DNA of 53,839 bases from an uncultured Clostridia bacterium (GCA_947589065.1 CANPZM010000007.1:1-53839), one strand, 5' to 3'. Numbered from the stretch's first letter, positions 25,234 to 35,175 are shown. Notes: generated from the sequence alone by a model not told the origin. Translations and numbers: made by a program.

Positions 25234-25977
25234 ATGAGTAATAAATTATTAGAAATAGAAGATCTATGCGTAAATGCAGAAAATAAAGAAATATTAAAAG
25301 GAATCAATTTAACTATTAATAAAGGAGAAATACATGTAATAATGGGACCAAATGGATCAGGAAAATCTACAACCGCAAATGCAATATTTAATAATCCTTT
25401 ATACAGTAAAACACAAGGAACAATAAGATTTTGTGATGAAGACATAACAAATTCAAAAACTGATGAAATAGCAAGAAAAGGAATATTTATGTCCTTCCAA
25501 ATGCCTGAAGAAATTCCAGGGGTATCTGTTACAAATTTCTTAAAATATGCAAAAAGTAAATCAACAGGAAAACCAGTAAAAATCTTTGAATTTAAAGATG
25601 AACTAAAAAAATATATGGAAGAATTAAATATGAATTCTAAAAATATGGAAAGAAGTCTAAATGTAGGATTTTCTGGTGGAGAAAAAAAGAAAAATGAGAT
25701 ACTTCAAATGCTTGTATTAAATCCTAAATTGGCAATATTAGATGAAACAGATTCAGGACTAGATGTAGATGCCATTAGGACAGTTTCAAAAGGAATAGAA
25801 ATGTTTAAAAATAGCGAAAATGGTATCTTAATAATTACTCACAATACAAAAATTCTAAGCAGTTTAAAAGTCAACTATGTTCATATATTAATTGATGGAA
25901 AAATAGTCAAAACAGGCACACAAGAATTAGCAAAAGAAATTGAAGAAAATGGATATAGTAAATATAAAAACATTTAG
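25234..25977 (+). CDS. sufC: Fe-S assembly ATPase SufC
   Basis: ABC-type ATPase of the SufBCD scaffold complex, cytosolic. 247 aa. Walker A GPNGSGKST (38-46), FMSFQMPEEIPGV Q-loop region typical of SufC, signature NVGFSGGEKKKNE, Walker B LAILDETDSGLDVDA and ITHNT switch. First structural gene of sufC-B-D-S-U. GAAAGGAAAG lies before the ATG. The following sufB start is within 20 nt of this stop. Confidence 0.97.
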   Translation: MSNKLLEIEDLCVNAENKEILKGINLTINKGEIHVIMGPNGSGKSTTANAIFNNPLYSKTQGTIRFCDEDITNSKTDEIARKGIFMSFQMPEEIPGVSVTNFLKYAKSKSTGKPVKIFEFKDELKKYMEELNMNSKNMERSLNVGFSGGEKKKNEILQMLVLNPKLAILDETDSGLDVDAIRTVSKGIEMFKNSENGILIITHNTKILSSLKVNYVHILIDGKIVKTGTQELAKEIEENGYSKYKNI

Positions 25978-25991
25978 TGAAAGGATTTAAA

Positions 25992-27392
25992 ATGTCAAAA
26001 ACTAATATTGAAGAGATAAATAGAAATATATATGACATAAAAAATAAAGACGAATATGATTATAAAATAAAAAAAGGTCTTACAAAAGAAATTATAGAAG
26101 AAATTTCAAAACAAAAAAATGATCCAATATGGATGAAAGAATTCAGATTAAAAGCTTTAGACGTATATAATTCACTAGAAATGCCTACATGGGGACCAGA
26201 TCTTTCTGAATTAAATATGGATGATATTGCAACATACGTAAGACCAAAAACTGGTTTAAGTAATTCATGGGAAGATGTTCCTGAAGACATAAAAAATACG
26301 TTTGATAAGCTAGGAATCCCAGAAGCTGAAAAAAAATCACTAGCTGGTGTAGGTGCTCAATATGATTCAGAAGTCGTATATCATAGTATGAAAGAAGAAT
26401 TAATAAAACAAGGTGTTATATATACAGATATGGAAACTGCTGTAAGAAAATATCCTGATTTAGTTAAAGAACATTTTATGAAATGTGTTCCAGTAAATGA
26501 TCATAAGTTTGTAGCACTTCATGGAGCTGTATGGTCTGGAGGTTCTTTTGTATATGTACCTAAAGGAATAAAAGTTGATATACCTTTACAGTCATACTTT
26601 AGACTTAATTCTCCAGAATCTGGGCAATTTGAACACACTCTAATTATAGTAGATGAAGGAGCAAGTCTACATTTTATCGAAGGTTGCAGTGCTCCAAAAT
26701 ATAATAAAGTAAACTTACATGCCGGATGTGTTGAGTTATATGTAAAAGACAACGCATATCTAAGATACTCAACAATAGAAAATTGGTCAAAAAATATGCT
26801 TAACTTAAATACTAAAAAGGCAATTGTAGGTAATAATGCAAAAATGGAATGGGTATCAGGTTCATTTGGCTCAAAAATATCAATGTTATATCCAATGAGT
26901 ATTTTAAACGGTGAAAATGCAAAAACAGAATTTACCGGAATCTCATTTGCAGGAAAAGGTCAAAACTTAGATAATGGATTTAAAGTAATTCATAATAATA
27001 TAAATACATCAAGCATAGTTAATGCAAAATCAATTTCAAAAAATGGAGGAACATGTACTTATCGTTCTCTTGTAAGAGTTAATGAGACAGCTAAAAATTC
27101 GAAATGTTCTGTTTCATGTGAATCACTTATGCTTGATGACATATCAAAATCAGACACAATTCCAACATCAGATATACGAACAGATGAAGTAGAATTTTCA
27201 CATGAAGCTAAAATAGGTAAAATTAGTGATAAAACAATCTTTTATTTAATGAGTAGAGGAATATCAGAAGAAGATGCAAAAGCAATGATAGTAAGAGGAT
27301 TTGCATATCCTATTTCAAAAGAATTACCAGTTGAATATGCTGTTGAAATGAACAATCTTATTAATCTTGAATTAGAAGGTTCAATAGGATAG
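25992..27392 (+). CDS. sufB: Fe-S assembly scaffold protein SufB
   Basis: Main scaffold subunit of SufBCD on which the cluster is built. 466 aa from ATG 25992 (MSKTNIEEINRN); GAAAGGA lies about 8 nt upstream. The GTG at 25977 overlaps the sufC stop and lacks a ribosome binding site. Hallmarks are MPTWGPDLSEL, the KCVPVNDHKFVALHGAVWSGGSF region, VPKGIKVDIPLQSYFR and the beta-helix C-terminal core ending IFYLMSRGISEEDAKAMIVRGF. No truncation is seen. Confidence 0.97.
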   Translation: MSKTNIEEINRNIYDIKNKDEYDYKIKKGLTKEIIEEISKQKNDPIWMKEFRLKALDVYNSLEMPTWGPDLSELNMDDIATYVRPKTGLSNSWEDVPEDIKNTFDKLGIPEAEKKSLAGVGAQYDSEVVYHSMKEELIKQGVIYTDMETAVRKYPDLVKEHFMKCVPVNDHKFVALHGAVWSGGSFVYVPKGIKVDIPLQSYFRLNSPESGQFEHTLIIVDEGASLHFIEGCSAPKYNKVNLHAGCVELYVKDNAYLRYSTIENWSKNMLNLNTKKAIVGNNAKMEWVSGSFGSKISMLYPMSILNGENAKTEFTGISFAGKGQNLDNGFKVIHNNINTSSIVNAKSISKNGGTCTYRSLVRVNETAKNSKCSVSCESLMLDDISKSDTIPTSDIRTDEVEFSHEAKIGKISDKTIFYLMSRGISEEDAKAMIVRGFAYPISKELPVEYAVEMNNLINLELEGSIG

Positions 27393-27411
27393 TAAGAAAG
27401 GAAAAATAAAG

Positions 27412-28458
27412 ATGATATTAAATGAAACTCCAGTCAGGACTTCAAAAAACTTTAATATAAACAATATAGAATTAACTGACTTTAATATTCCTACAAACAT
27501 ACCAAAATTTAATAATGTAACAATAAGTGATAATATTTCAATTACAGAAAATACAACAAATTTTAAATTAAAATATGGTCTAGGAGACATTTTAGAAAAT
27601 CAAGTAAAATCTTCATCAAATAAGAAAATAAAAATTAATATAGAAAAAAATATTGCAGAACCAATATTAATTGATTTTAACTTTAATAAAGACAATTTAA
27701 GCTTAATTGAAGATATAGAGATATGTGCTTCTGAAAATAAAAAAGCTAATATAATAATTAAATATAGATATAAAGAAGATATAGAATATTATCACAATGG
27801 AATTATCAGACTAAATACTAAACCAAATAGCAATATAAATATTTCGATTATAAATTTGTTAAATGAACAATCATATAATTTTTTAAGTATTGAAAATATA
27901 TTAGAAGAAAATTCCAAAATAAATTATTGTAATGTTGATTTTGGAGGGAAAAATAGCATTACAAATTATTATTCAAACTTAAAAGGTAATAATTCAAATA
28001 ATCAAATAAATTGTATATACCTGGGAAAACAAAACCAATTCTTTGACTTGAATTTTATTGGAGAATTATATGGAGAAAAATCAAATATTGATATAGAGGT
28101 TCAAGGAGCACTAAAAGATAATGCTAAAAAACATTTTAAAGGCACAATAGATTTCAAAAAAGGAAGCAAAAAGTCAAAGGGAAATGAAAATGAATTTTGT
28201 ATGTTAATGTCAGACACATCAAAATCTATTGCTTTACCAATGTTATTATGCGGAGAAGAAGATGTTGAAGGTAATCATAGCTCAGCTGCAGGAAAAGTAG
28301 ATAATAAACAACTATTCTATATAATGTCACGTGGATTTAATTACAAAGAGGCAATGAAACTAATTGTAAAAGCTAGATTCAATAATATATTAGAAAACTT
28401 AAGAGATGAGAAATTAAAAAATGAAATAATTTATGAAATAGATAAAAGATTAGATTAA
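27412..28458 (+). CDS. sufD: Fe-S assembly protein SufD
   Basis: Partner of SufB in the scaffold. 348 aa. The N-terminus is divergent and short. The C-terminal beta-helix core is recognisable by the FKGTIDFKKGSKKSKGNENEF-type segment, then LLCGEEDVEGNHSSAAGK and LFYIMSRGFNYKEAMKLIVKARF, where the conserved His lies in the EGNHSS motif. It is 19 nt after sufB and 19 nt before sufS. Confidence 0.93.
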   Translation: MILNETPVRTSKNFNINNIELTDFNIPTNIPKFNNVTISDNISITENTTNFKLKYGLGDILENQVKSSSNKKIKINIEKNIAEPILIDFNFNKDNLSLIEDIEICASENKKANIIIKYRYKEDIEYYHNGIIRLNTKPNSNINISIINLLNEQSYNFLSIENILEENSKINYCNVDFGGKNSITNYYSNLKGNNSNNQINCIYLGKQNQFFDLNFIGELYGEKSNIDIEVQGALKDNAKKHFKGTIDFKKGSKKSKGNENEFCMLMSDTSKSIALPMLLCGEEDVEGNHSSAAGKVDNKQLFYIMSRGFNYKEAMKLIVKARFNNILENLRDEKLKNEIIYEIDKRLD

Positions 28459-28477
28459 TAGAATGGAAGGGAAATAA

Positions 28478-29692
28478 ATGGATAATTATAAAAAAGATTT
28501 TCCAATTTTAGAAAACAGAAATATAGCATATTTAGATAATGGTGCTACAACACAAAAACCAATACAAGTTATTGATGCATTAACAGAATTTTATAAAAAC
28601 TATAATGCAAATCCTCATAGAGGAGCATATGGGCTAAGTATAGAAGCAACAGAAAAATATGAAGACACAAGAACTAAAATTGCAAAATTTATTAATGCTA
28701 GACATAGAGAAGAAATAATATTTTCTAAAAATGCAACAGAAAGCTTGAACTTAATTGCTTATTCATATGGCCCCAACAATTTATCAGAAAATGATGAAGT
28801 AGTTCTTTCTATAATGGAACATCATTCAAATTTAGTTCCATGGCAGAAGATAACAAAACAAACTAAAAGTACACTTAAATATATGTATATAAACAATAAT
28901 TACGAAATATCAGACGAAGAAATTGAAACGAAAATAACTGATAAAACAAAAATTGTTGGAATTACTCATGTATCAAATGTATTGGGAACAATAAATAATT
29001 TAAAAAAAATAATAAAATATGCTCATAAAAAAGGAGCAATCGTTATTGTAGATGCATCACAAAGTATTCCACATATGAGAATTGATGTTCAAGATATGGA
29101 TGCAGACTTTTTAGTATTTTCAGGACACAAAATGCTTGCTCCATTAGGAATTGGCGTACTATATGGTAAAAAACAACTATTAAATGATATGACACCATTT
29201 TTGATGGGCGGAGATATGATTGAATATGTATATGAGCAAGATACAACTTTTGCACCGCTTCCAAATAAATTTGAAGCTGGAACTCAAAATGTTGAAGGTG
29301 TTATAGGACTTGGTTCAGCAATAGATTATATTGAAAGCATTGGATATGAAGAAATTCAAAAAATTGAAAAAGAATTAACTGAATATGCAATAGATAAACT
29401 ATCAAAGCTAGAATTTTTAACACTATATTTAACTAAAAATAAATTAAATCACTCATCAGTAATATCTTTTAATATAAAAGGAGTTCACCCACATGATGTT
29501 GCAACAATACTAGATTCACAAGGAGTATGTGTACGTTCAGGAAATCACTGTGCACAGCCATTAATGAGATTTTTAGGAATAGATTCAACATGTAGAGCAA
29601 GCTTATATTTTTATAATACAAAAGAAGATATTGATAAATTAGTAAATGGATTACAAACAGCATACAATATGTTTAAAAAATATATAAAATAG
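28478..29692 (+). CDS. sufS: Cysteine desulfurase SufS
   Basis: PLP enzyme releasing sulfur from cysteine as a persulfide for Fe-S and thio-cofactor assembly. 404 aa. The start YLDNGATTQKP is typical of group II desulfurases. MEHHSNLVPWQ, VDASQSIPHM and SGHKML (PLP Lys K218) are intact, as is the active-site Cys C358 in RSGNHCAQP. SufU, its sulfur acceptor, is encoded next. Confidence 0.97.
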   Translation: MDNYKKDFPILENRNIAYLDNGATTQKPIQVIDALTEFYKNYNANPHRGAYGLSIEATEKYEDTRTKIAKFINARHREEIIFSKNATESLNLIAYSYGPNNLSENDEVVLSIMEHHSNLVPWQKITKQTKSTLKYMYINNNYEISDEEIETKITDKTKIVGITHVSNVLGTINNLKKIIKYAHKKGAIVIVDASQSIPHMRIDVQDMDADFLVFSGHKMLAPLGIGVLYGKKQLLNDMTPFLMGGDMIEYVYEQDTTFAPLPNKFEAGTQNVEGVIGLGSAIDYIESIGYEEIQKIEKELTEYAIDKLSKLEFLTLYLTKNKLNHSSVISFNIKGVHPHDVATILDSQGVCVRSGNHCAQPLMRFLGIDSTCRASLYFYNTKEDIDKLVNGLQTAYNMFKKYIK

Positions 29693-29704
29693 AAAGGAAA
29701 CATA

Positions 29705-30139
29705 ATGGACGATTTAACAGAAATGTATAATGAACTAATAATGGAACACAGCATGAACTCATATAATAAAAAACAATTAGATGATGCAAATTTTGAAGAA
29801 AAAGGTCATAATCCAAACTGTGGAGATGAAATAACATTACAAATAAAAGTAAATGGAAATATAATCGAAGACATGGCTTTTTCTGGGAATGGATGTGCCA
29901 TTTCGCAAGCTTCAACATCTATAATGATAGATACTTTAAAAGGCAAGACAATAGAAGAAGCAAAGGAAATTATACAAACTTTTATTAATATGATAAAAAG
30001 AGAAACTACAGATGAAAATGAATTAAAAAAATTAGAAGATGCAATAGCATTTAAGAATGTATCAAACATGCCTGCAAGAGTTAAATGTGCATTACTAGCT
30101 TGGCATACATTAGAAGACCTATTACAACAAGTAAAATAA
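29705..30139 (+). CDS. sufU: Sulfur-transfer protein SufU
   Basis: Zinc-containing acceptor of persulfide sulfur from SufS, as in Firmicutes. 144 aa with all three cysteines: C39 in NPNCGD, C64 in GNGCAIS and C128 in PARVKCALLAW. The SufU-type spacing between C64 and C128 is long, unlike IscU. It ends the suf gene series. Repeat copy C begins on the next base after the stop codon. Confidence 0.95.
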   Translation: MDDLTEMYNELIMEHSMNSYNKKQLDDANFEEKGHNPNCGDEITLQIKVNGNIIEDMAFSGNGCAISQASTSIMIDTLKGKTIEEAKEIIQTFINMIKRETTDENELKKLEDAIAFKNVSNMPARVKCALLAWHTLEDLLQQVK

Positions 30140-30283
30140 GAACAAAAGCGGACATTATTAACATTTTGCTATTTATAACATTTTAAAGTCCGCATATTTG
30201 TCCGTCCGCGAAAAATTGTATAACAATTTTTCTGTGGAATGCTTTATATTATAGGAAGTTCGGAGAACTTTCCTATAATATAA
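30140..30283 (+). repeat. Dispersed three-hairpin repeat, copy C
   Basis: Core begins GAACAAAAGCGGAC at 30140, directly after the sufU TAA. The AAAAATTGT/ACAATTTTT hairpin and the TATATTATAGG-type end hairpin follow. It fills most of the sufU-mnmA gap. It is the one copy whose end hairpin has no clear terminator beyond it, only a T-rich stretch on the minus strand. It also shows GTTCGGAGAAC where others have GTTCAGAGAAC. Confidence 0.9.
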
Positions 30284-30321
30284 AAATATAGTATAAAACT
30301 AATAAAAGGAGCAATTATAAA

Positions 30322-31374
30322 ATGATAAATAATAAAGTTCTATTAGGAATGAGTGGAGGTGTAGATAGTTCCGTATCAGCTCTTTTACTAAAAGAAAAAG
30401 GATATGAAGTCATAGGTGCAACAATGGAATTATTTGCAGGTAGCAGTTGTTGTAATACAAATACATATATAGATGCAAAAAATATATGCTCAAAAATCGG
30501 AATACCACATTTTATATATGATTATCAGAAAGAATTTAAAGAATATGTAATAAATGATTTTATTGAATGCTATTCAAATTGTAAAACACCAAATCCATGT
30601 ATAGAATGCAATAAATATTTGAAATTTGGACTAATGTATGAAAAAGCAAAAGAACTGGGATGCAATTACATAGCAACAGGGCATTATGCAAAAACAGAGT
30701 ATAGTGAAAAATATAAAAAATGGGTTTTAAAAAAATCAAAAGCAGGTAAAAAAGATCAAAGCTATGTATTATGGAATATTCCATATAACTTATTAGAACA
30801 TATAATATTCCCATTATCAGATTTTGAAAGTAAAGAAAAAATAAGAGAAATTGCTTATCAAAATAATCTTAAAGTTGCCAATAAACCAGATAGTGAAGAT
30901 ATATGCTTTATTCCAGATGGTAACTATAAAAAATTTCTAGAAAATAATTCAAATTTAAAACCTAAACCAGGAAATATAATCAATTCAGAAGGAAAAATAC
31001 TTGGAAAACATAATGGACTATATAATTACACAATAGGACAAAGAAAAGGTCTTGGAATATCAAATCCAGTACCACTATTTGTATTAGAACTAAATCAAAA
31101 AACAAATGAGCTAATAGTTGGAGAAGAAAAAGAATTATATAAAACAGATATAATTGTAAAAGATATAAACTTATTATTATTCGATAAAATTGAAAATAAA
31201 TTAGAAGTTACAGTAAAAACACGTTATTCTACAAAAGAAGCTAAGGCAGATATCATACAAGACGGAGATCAAATAAAAGTTCATTTTTCAGAACCTCAAA
31301 GAGCAATTACACCAGGGCAATCTGCAGTATTTTACATAGATGATATCGTTGTAGGAGGAGGAAAAATAATTTAA
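30322..31374 (+). CDS. mnmA: tRNA-specific 2-thiouridylase MnmA
   Basis: Thiolates U34 of Lys, Glu and Gln tRNAs using sulfur from a desulfurase. 350 aa. PP-loop SGGVDSS at 11-17; catalytic C93 in NPCIECN and C195 in SEDICFIP; the YTIGQRKGLGI segment and a C-terminal beta-barrel (about 275-350) are intact. Placement beside sufS fits its sulfur requirement. AAAGGAG lies before the ATG. A repeat separates it from suf, so it may be read through or have a local promoter within AT-rich repeat DNA. Confidence 0.96.
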   Translation: MINNKVLLGMSGGVDSSVSALLLKEKGYEVIGATMELFAGSSCCNTNTYIDAKNICSKIGIPHFIYDYQKEFKEYVINDFIECYSNCKTPNPCIECNKYLKFGLMYEKAKELGCNYIATGHYAKTEYSEKYKKWVLKKSKAGKKDQSYVLWNIPYNLLEHIIFPLSDFESKEKIREIAYQNNLKVANKPDSEDICFIPDGNYKKFLENNSNLKPKPGNIINSEGKILGKHNGLYNYTIGQRKGLGISNPVPLFVLELNQKTNELIVGEEKELYKTDIIVKDINLLLFDKIENKLEVTVKTRYSTKEAKADIIQDGDQIKVHFSEPQRAITPGQSAVFYIDDIVVGGGKII

Positions 31375-31382
31375 GAAAATTT

Positions 31383-32222
31383 ATGGAGAAATATAAGGAA
31401 ATTGAAAGAAGCATAATAACTAAATATAGAAAAGATATATGGAACAAATTTACTAAAGGAATAACAGAATATGATATGATACAAGACGGTGATAAGATAG
31501 CTGTTTGTATATCTGGTGGTAAAGATTCAATGCTACTTGCAAAATGCTTTCAAGAATTAGAAAGACATGGTAAAAAAAATTTCGAATTAGTATTTTTGGT
31601 AATGAATCCAGGATACAATAAGGAAAATAAAGAAAAAATAATAAAAAATGCAAATATATTAAATATACCAATTACAATTTTTGAGACAGACATATTTGAA
31701 AGGGTTGAACACATTGATGATCATCCATGCTATCTTTGTGCAAGGATGAGAAGAGGACATCTTTACGAAAAAGCCAAAGAACTGGGCTGCAATAAAATTG
31801 CACTAGGCCATCATTTTAATGATGTAATAGAAACAATTTTAATGGGAATGTTTTACGGTGCACAAGTACAAACAATGATGCCAAAAGTATGTAGCACGTC
31901 ACATCCAGGAATGCAATTAATAAGACCTTTGTATTTTGTTAAAGAAGACGATATTATTAGATGGGCTAATAGAAATGATTTAGATTTTATTAAATGTGCA
32001 TGTAAAGTAACAGAAAAAATAAAAACAGACAATGAAGGTTCAAAAAGGCAAGAAATGAAAGAACTAATTAAAAGCTTAAAACAGAAATATGATAATATAG
32101 ATGTGAACATATTTAATAGTGTTAAGAATGTAAATTTAGATACAATCATTTCATATAAAAGAAAAGAAAACTATCATCATTTTTTAGATGATTACAATCA
32201 AAACAGTGAAAAAATATTTTAA
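31383..32222 (+). CDS. TtcA-like PP-loop tRNA thiolase
   Basis: 279 aa, tRNA 2-thiocytidine biosynthesis (TtcA) family. PP-loop SGGKDS at 44-49. C116 and C119 in PCYLCARMRRG, with C205 or C207 in KCACKV, correspond to the three cluster-binding cysteines of TtcA, so a [4Fe-4S] cluster is expected. LGHHFNDVIETILM is also conserved. The exact tRNA position modified cannot be told from sequence. It follows mnmA by 8 nt, forming a tRNA-thiolation pair downstream of SUF. Confidence 0.9.
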   Translation: MEKYKEIERSIITKYRKDIWNKFTKGITEYDMIQDGDKIAVCISGGKDSMLLAKCFQELERHGKKNFELVFLVMNPGYNKENKEKIIKNANILNIPITIFETDIFERVEHIDDHPCYLCARMRRGHLYEKAKELGCNKIALGHHFNDVIETILMGMFYGAQVQTMMPKVCSTSHPGMQLIRPLYFVKEDDIIRWANRNDLDFIKCACKVTEKIKTDNEGSKRQEMKELIKSLKQKYDNIDVNIFNSVKNVNLDTIISYKRKENYHHFLDDYNQNSEKIF

Positions 32223-32235
32223 ATAGGAGAGAAAA

Positions 32236-32970
32236 ATGATTTTTAAGGATGAAGTAAAAACAGGATTAAGAGCAATTGGAAAAAATAATTTAATAAAGAA
32301 TGAAAGTATACTAGAAATTTTTGAAAACATCGGAGGGGAACATTCTAATTCAGTTAGTTTTGGTGCTAATGATATCGAGAAAACAGGTGCATCATGGGTA
32401 TTATTAGATTGGAAAGTAAAAGTAATAAATAGACCACTATATGCTGAAAAACTAAAAGTAGAAACATGGGGAAGACGTTTCCTTAAAGCATATACATACA
32501 GAGATTACAAGATTTATAATTCGAAAGGAGAACTATCAGTAATTGCAACATCAAAATGGGCACTTATTGATATTAATACAAGAAGAGTATTAAGGTTAAC
32601 CGATGAATTAAGAGATAAATATAAACCTGAAAAAATGTCAGTATTTAACGAAGATGAATTAGAAAAAATTGAATGCCCAGAAGAATTTAGCTCTCAATAT
32701 GAATACACTGTTGGAAGAAAAGACATAGATGTAAACAAACATATGCATAATACAAATTATTTAAGCTTAGCATATGAAATTTTGCCAGAGAAAGTATATG
32801 AAAATAGACCATACAACTTGTTTAGAATTTCCTACAAAAAAGAAGTAAAACTAGGAGATACCGTAATCTGTAAATATACAGAGAAAGAAGATAAATATGT
32901 TGTTGCAATTTTCAACAAAGACACAAATGTGTTAAATGCCTTGGTAGAGCTATATAAAAATGAAATGTAA
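32236..32970 (+). CDS. Acyl-ACP thioesterase (FatA/FatB-like)
   Basis: 244 aa with two tandem hotdog domains (about 1-130 and 150-244). SWVLLDWKVKVINRPLYAEKLKVETW in the first and DIDVNKHMHNTNYLSLAYE in the second are family signatures; the second contains the conserved Asp-Asn-His region. It would release free fatty acids from acyl-ACP in the cytosol. It begins 13 nt after the ttcA-like gene behind TAGGAGAG, so it is probably the last gene of that transcript. Confidence 0.9.
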   Translation: MIFKDEVKTGLRAIGKNNLIKNESILEIFENIGGEHSNSVSFGANDIEKTGASWVLLDWKVKVINRPLYAEKLKVETWGRRFLKAYTYRDYKIYNSKGELSVIATSKWALIDINTRRVLRLTDELRDKYKPEKMSVFNEDELEKIECPEEFSSQYEYTVGRKDIDVNKHMHNTNYLSLAYEILPEKVYENRPYNLFRISYKKEVKLGDTVICKYTEKEDKYVVAIFNKDTNVLNALVELYKNEM

Positions 32971-33060
32971 ATGATATTGAAATGTAAAATAATAGTAATT
33001 GAATCCTTTACAAAAAATGTTACAATTATTATGTAATATTTAAAAAAGAGGAAGAAACAA

Positions 33061-35133
33061 ATGAAAAAAATATGTAAAATTATTATTCCAATTTTAATTT
33101 TAACTATATCATTCCTAGTATTGATAAACAACATATCAAAATCAGCTAACACCGAAAGATATTTAGCTATATTTAGCCATAAAACTTTTGATGATGGTGA
33201 AACAATAGGATATGGTATTAATATTCCCGGTGAGGGAGGAAAAATTGATGGAATAATTCAAGAATTTGAAGATAACAAATCAATTGAACATCTAAAAAAA
33301 GAACAACAACAAATGTATTGCTTAAAAGCAGGAATGGGATTTGAAGAACCTGACATGATTGAAACATATAATATCAGTTTCGACATGGTAGCAGAAAAAA
33401 ATAAACTTGAAAAACATAATAATGTTACATATCAATTTGCAAATGGTGGCAATTATGATAAAGTAATATATTTATTCAATATTATGTATATCCCAGGACA
33501 ATCAACAGAAGAATATAGAAAAGAATTATTAGACAAAGCATTTAAAAAGTTCCCAGTAGATTTTAAAACTGGAATAAAAGACAGTGATATAAATGCAATA
33601 AATCAAGCTTTACTATGGCACTATACAAATCCAAATGATTTAAGATTTGATTTATACAATTCGGATAAATGGTTAACATATACAACAGATGGAATTGAAT
33701 ACAATTATATGAGGGATTACAAAACAGAAACTAATGAAGGAAAAGATAGAGAACAACAAGCAATGGCATTATATAAATACTTAATAGATACTACTGAACT
33801 AGAAATGGCATCTGGCGAAATAGTAAATGAAGAATGTAAGATAATTTCAAATGATGAGGACGAAAAAATCACACTGAAAAGTAAGCCAGATAATACTTCT
33901 AAAACAATAAAAACTCTAAAGGAAAATACTAAAGTTACTAGAATAGAATCAAATGTTGCATATGTAAATGGATATGAATGGGACAAAATTAGACTTGAAG
34001 ATAAAACAGAAGGATACATAATAAGCAATTGCGTTGAAATAGTATCAGTTAATGAAAAGTGTAAAATTGCGACAGCAGAACCAGGAAGTCAAGTTAACAC
34101 AAGAACTGAAGCTACATCTTCATCAGATTTAGTAGAAACTATAGATGATCAAACAAAAGTAACTAGATTAATTCAACATTGTAACTATAGTGATGGATAT
34201 ATGTGGGATAAAATAAAATTACCAGATGGAAAAGAAGCTTATGTTGCATCTCAATATGTAGTACCTGATACGGATGAAAAGAAAGACAATGAATTATGCA
34301 GAATTGATATGATGGATCACCAAGACGTAGTAAATGTTAGATCTGAGGCTAACACCGCTTCTGAAATTATAGAACGAGCAGAATATGGATTAATACTAAC
34401 AAGAACTGAAACAAGAGTTGGTTATGATAGTGGTTACATTTGGGATAAAATTAAATTATCTGATGGTAGAGAAGGCTATATAGCTACACAACATATATTG
34501 CCAGTAAAAGAAAAAAGCACAAAAAATGATATAAATAAAAAAATTGCTCAAAGATTAACTATTGATACTAAATCACCTGTAAAATATAAAAAAGAAAAGA
34601 ATAATTATGTTATTGGACCAATAAAAATAACGAAAAATAGTGATTTATATGGAAAAATTAGTTTAGAAGTAAAAAATAAAGACAAAAAAGTGACTAATTA
34701 TAAAATTTTAAACAGCAAAAAAGAGGAAATAAAAATAGATAAATTAGTAGATGGTGGAGAAATTTATATATCACTTTCATTAAAGAAAGAGGCAGAATTA
34801 GAAGATATAACGATGAATTTTGATATAAGCAATACTAAAACCAAAAGTGAACTATTAGCATCAACTAATAATGATTTAGTACAAATAGTAGGAATGCCAA
34901 CTAAAGAATCTGAAAGCAAACAGCTAAATTTAGAAGTGGATTACACTGTTCCACCAGCTACTCCACCAACAACCAAAACACCACCTCCTTCTATAGAAAC
35001 TGAACCTACACCTAATTTATCTAAAGAAAAATTACCATATACAGGAACTGATGCAAGAGTATTAACAATCATATTTGCAACAGTAATTGTAGCAACGATT
35101 TCATATTTAGGATATAAAAAATACAAATTTTAG
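33061..35133 (+). CDS. LPxTG-anchored surface protein with thioester-like and three SH3b domains
   Basis: 690 aa. Signal peptide about 1-29. Residues about 30-250 resemble a thioester (TQXA) domain: C87 in QMYCLKAG and Q182 in INQALLWHY are placed like the Cys-Gln pair that forms an internal thioester for covalent binding to host surfaces. Three SH3b repeats follow (about 258-328, 333-402, 411-482), each with (V/L)n(V/T)RxxA..S, a Y..GY.WDKI(K/R)L core and EGYI-type end. Then come a beta-rich domain (about 495-630), a Pro/Thr linker and a sorting signal LPYTG (658-662) with a hydrophobic helix and basic tail. A sortase should attach it to peptidoglycan. Sortase is not in the window. Monocistronic, with a strong terminator. 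Confidence 0.88.
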   Translation: MKKICKIIIPILILTISFLVLINNISKSANTERYLAIFSHKTFDDGETIGYGINIPGEGGKIDGIIQEFEDNKSIEHLKKEQQQMYCLKAGMGFEEPDMIETYNISFDMVAEKNKLEKHNNVTYQFANGGNYDKVIYLFNIMYIPGQSTEEYRKELLDKAFKKFPVDFKTGIKDSDINAINQALLWHYTNPNDLRFDLYNSDKWLTYTTDGIEYNYMRDYKTETNEGKDREQQAMALYKYLIDTTELEMASGEIVNEECKIISNDEDEKITLKSKPDNTSKTIKTLKENTKVTRIESNVAYVNGYEWDKIRLEDKTEGYIISNCVEIVSVNEKCKIATAEPGSQVNTRTEATSSSDLVETIDDQTKVTRLIQHCNYSDGYMWDKIKLPDGKEAYVASQYVVPDTDEKKDNELCRIDMMDHQDVVNVRSEANTASEIIERAEYGLILTRTETRVGYDSGYIWDKIKLSDGREGYIATQHILPVKEKSTKNDINKKIAQRLTIDTKSPVKYKKEKNNYVIGPIKITKNSDLYGKISLEVKNKDKKVTNYKILNSKKEEIKIDKLVDGGEIYISLSLKKEAELEDITMNFDISNTKTKSELLASTNNDLVQIVGMPTKESESKQLNLEVDYTVPPATPPTTKTPPPSIETEPTPNLSKEKLPYTGTDARVLTIIFATVIVATISYLGYKKYKF

Positions 35134-35139
35134 TAAATA

Positions 35140-35174
35140 AAAGCCTATTCATTTAAAAATTGAATAGGCTTTTT
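35140..35174 (+). terminator. Intrinsic terminator of the surface protein gene
   Basis: Arms AAAGCCTATTCA (35140-35151) and TGAATAGGCTTT (35161-35172), 9-nt loop, T-tract to 35174, six bases after the stop codon. Confidence 0.93.
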
Positions 35175-35175
35175 A

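Noticed and set aside
25977..25991. GTG start for sufB at 25977
   Set aside because: It would place the start on the sufC stop without a ribosome binding site; ATG 25992 has GAAAGGA at good distance.
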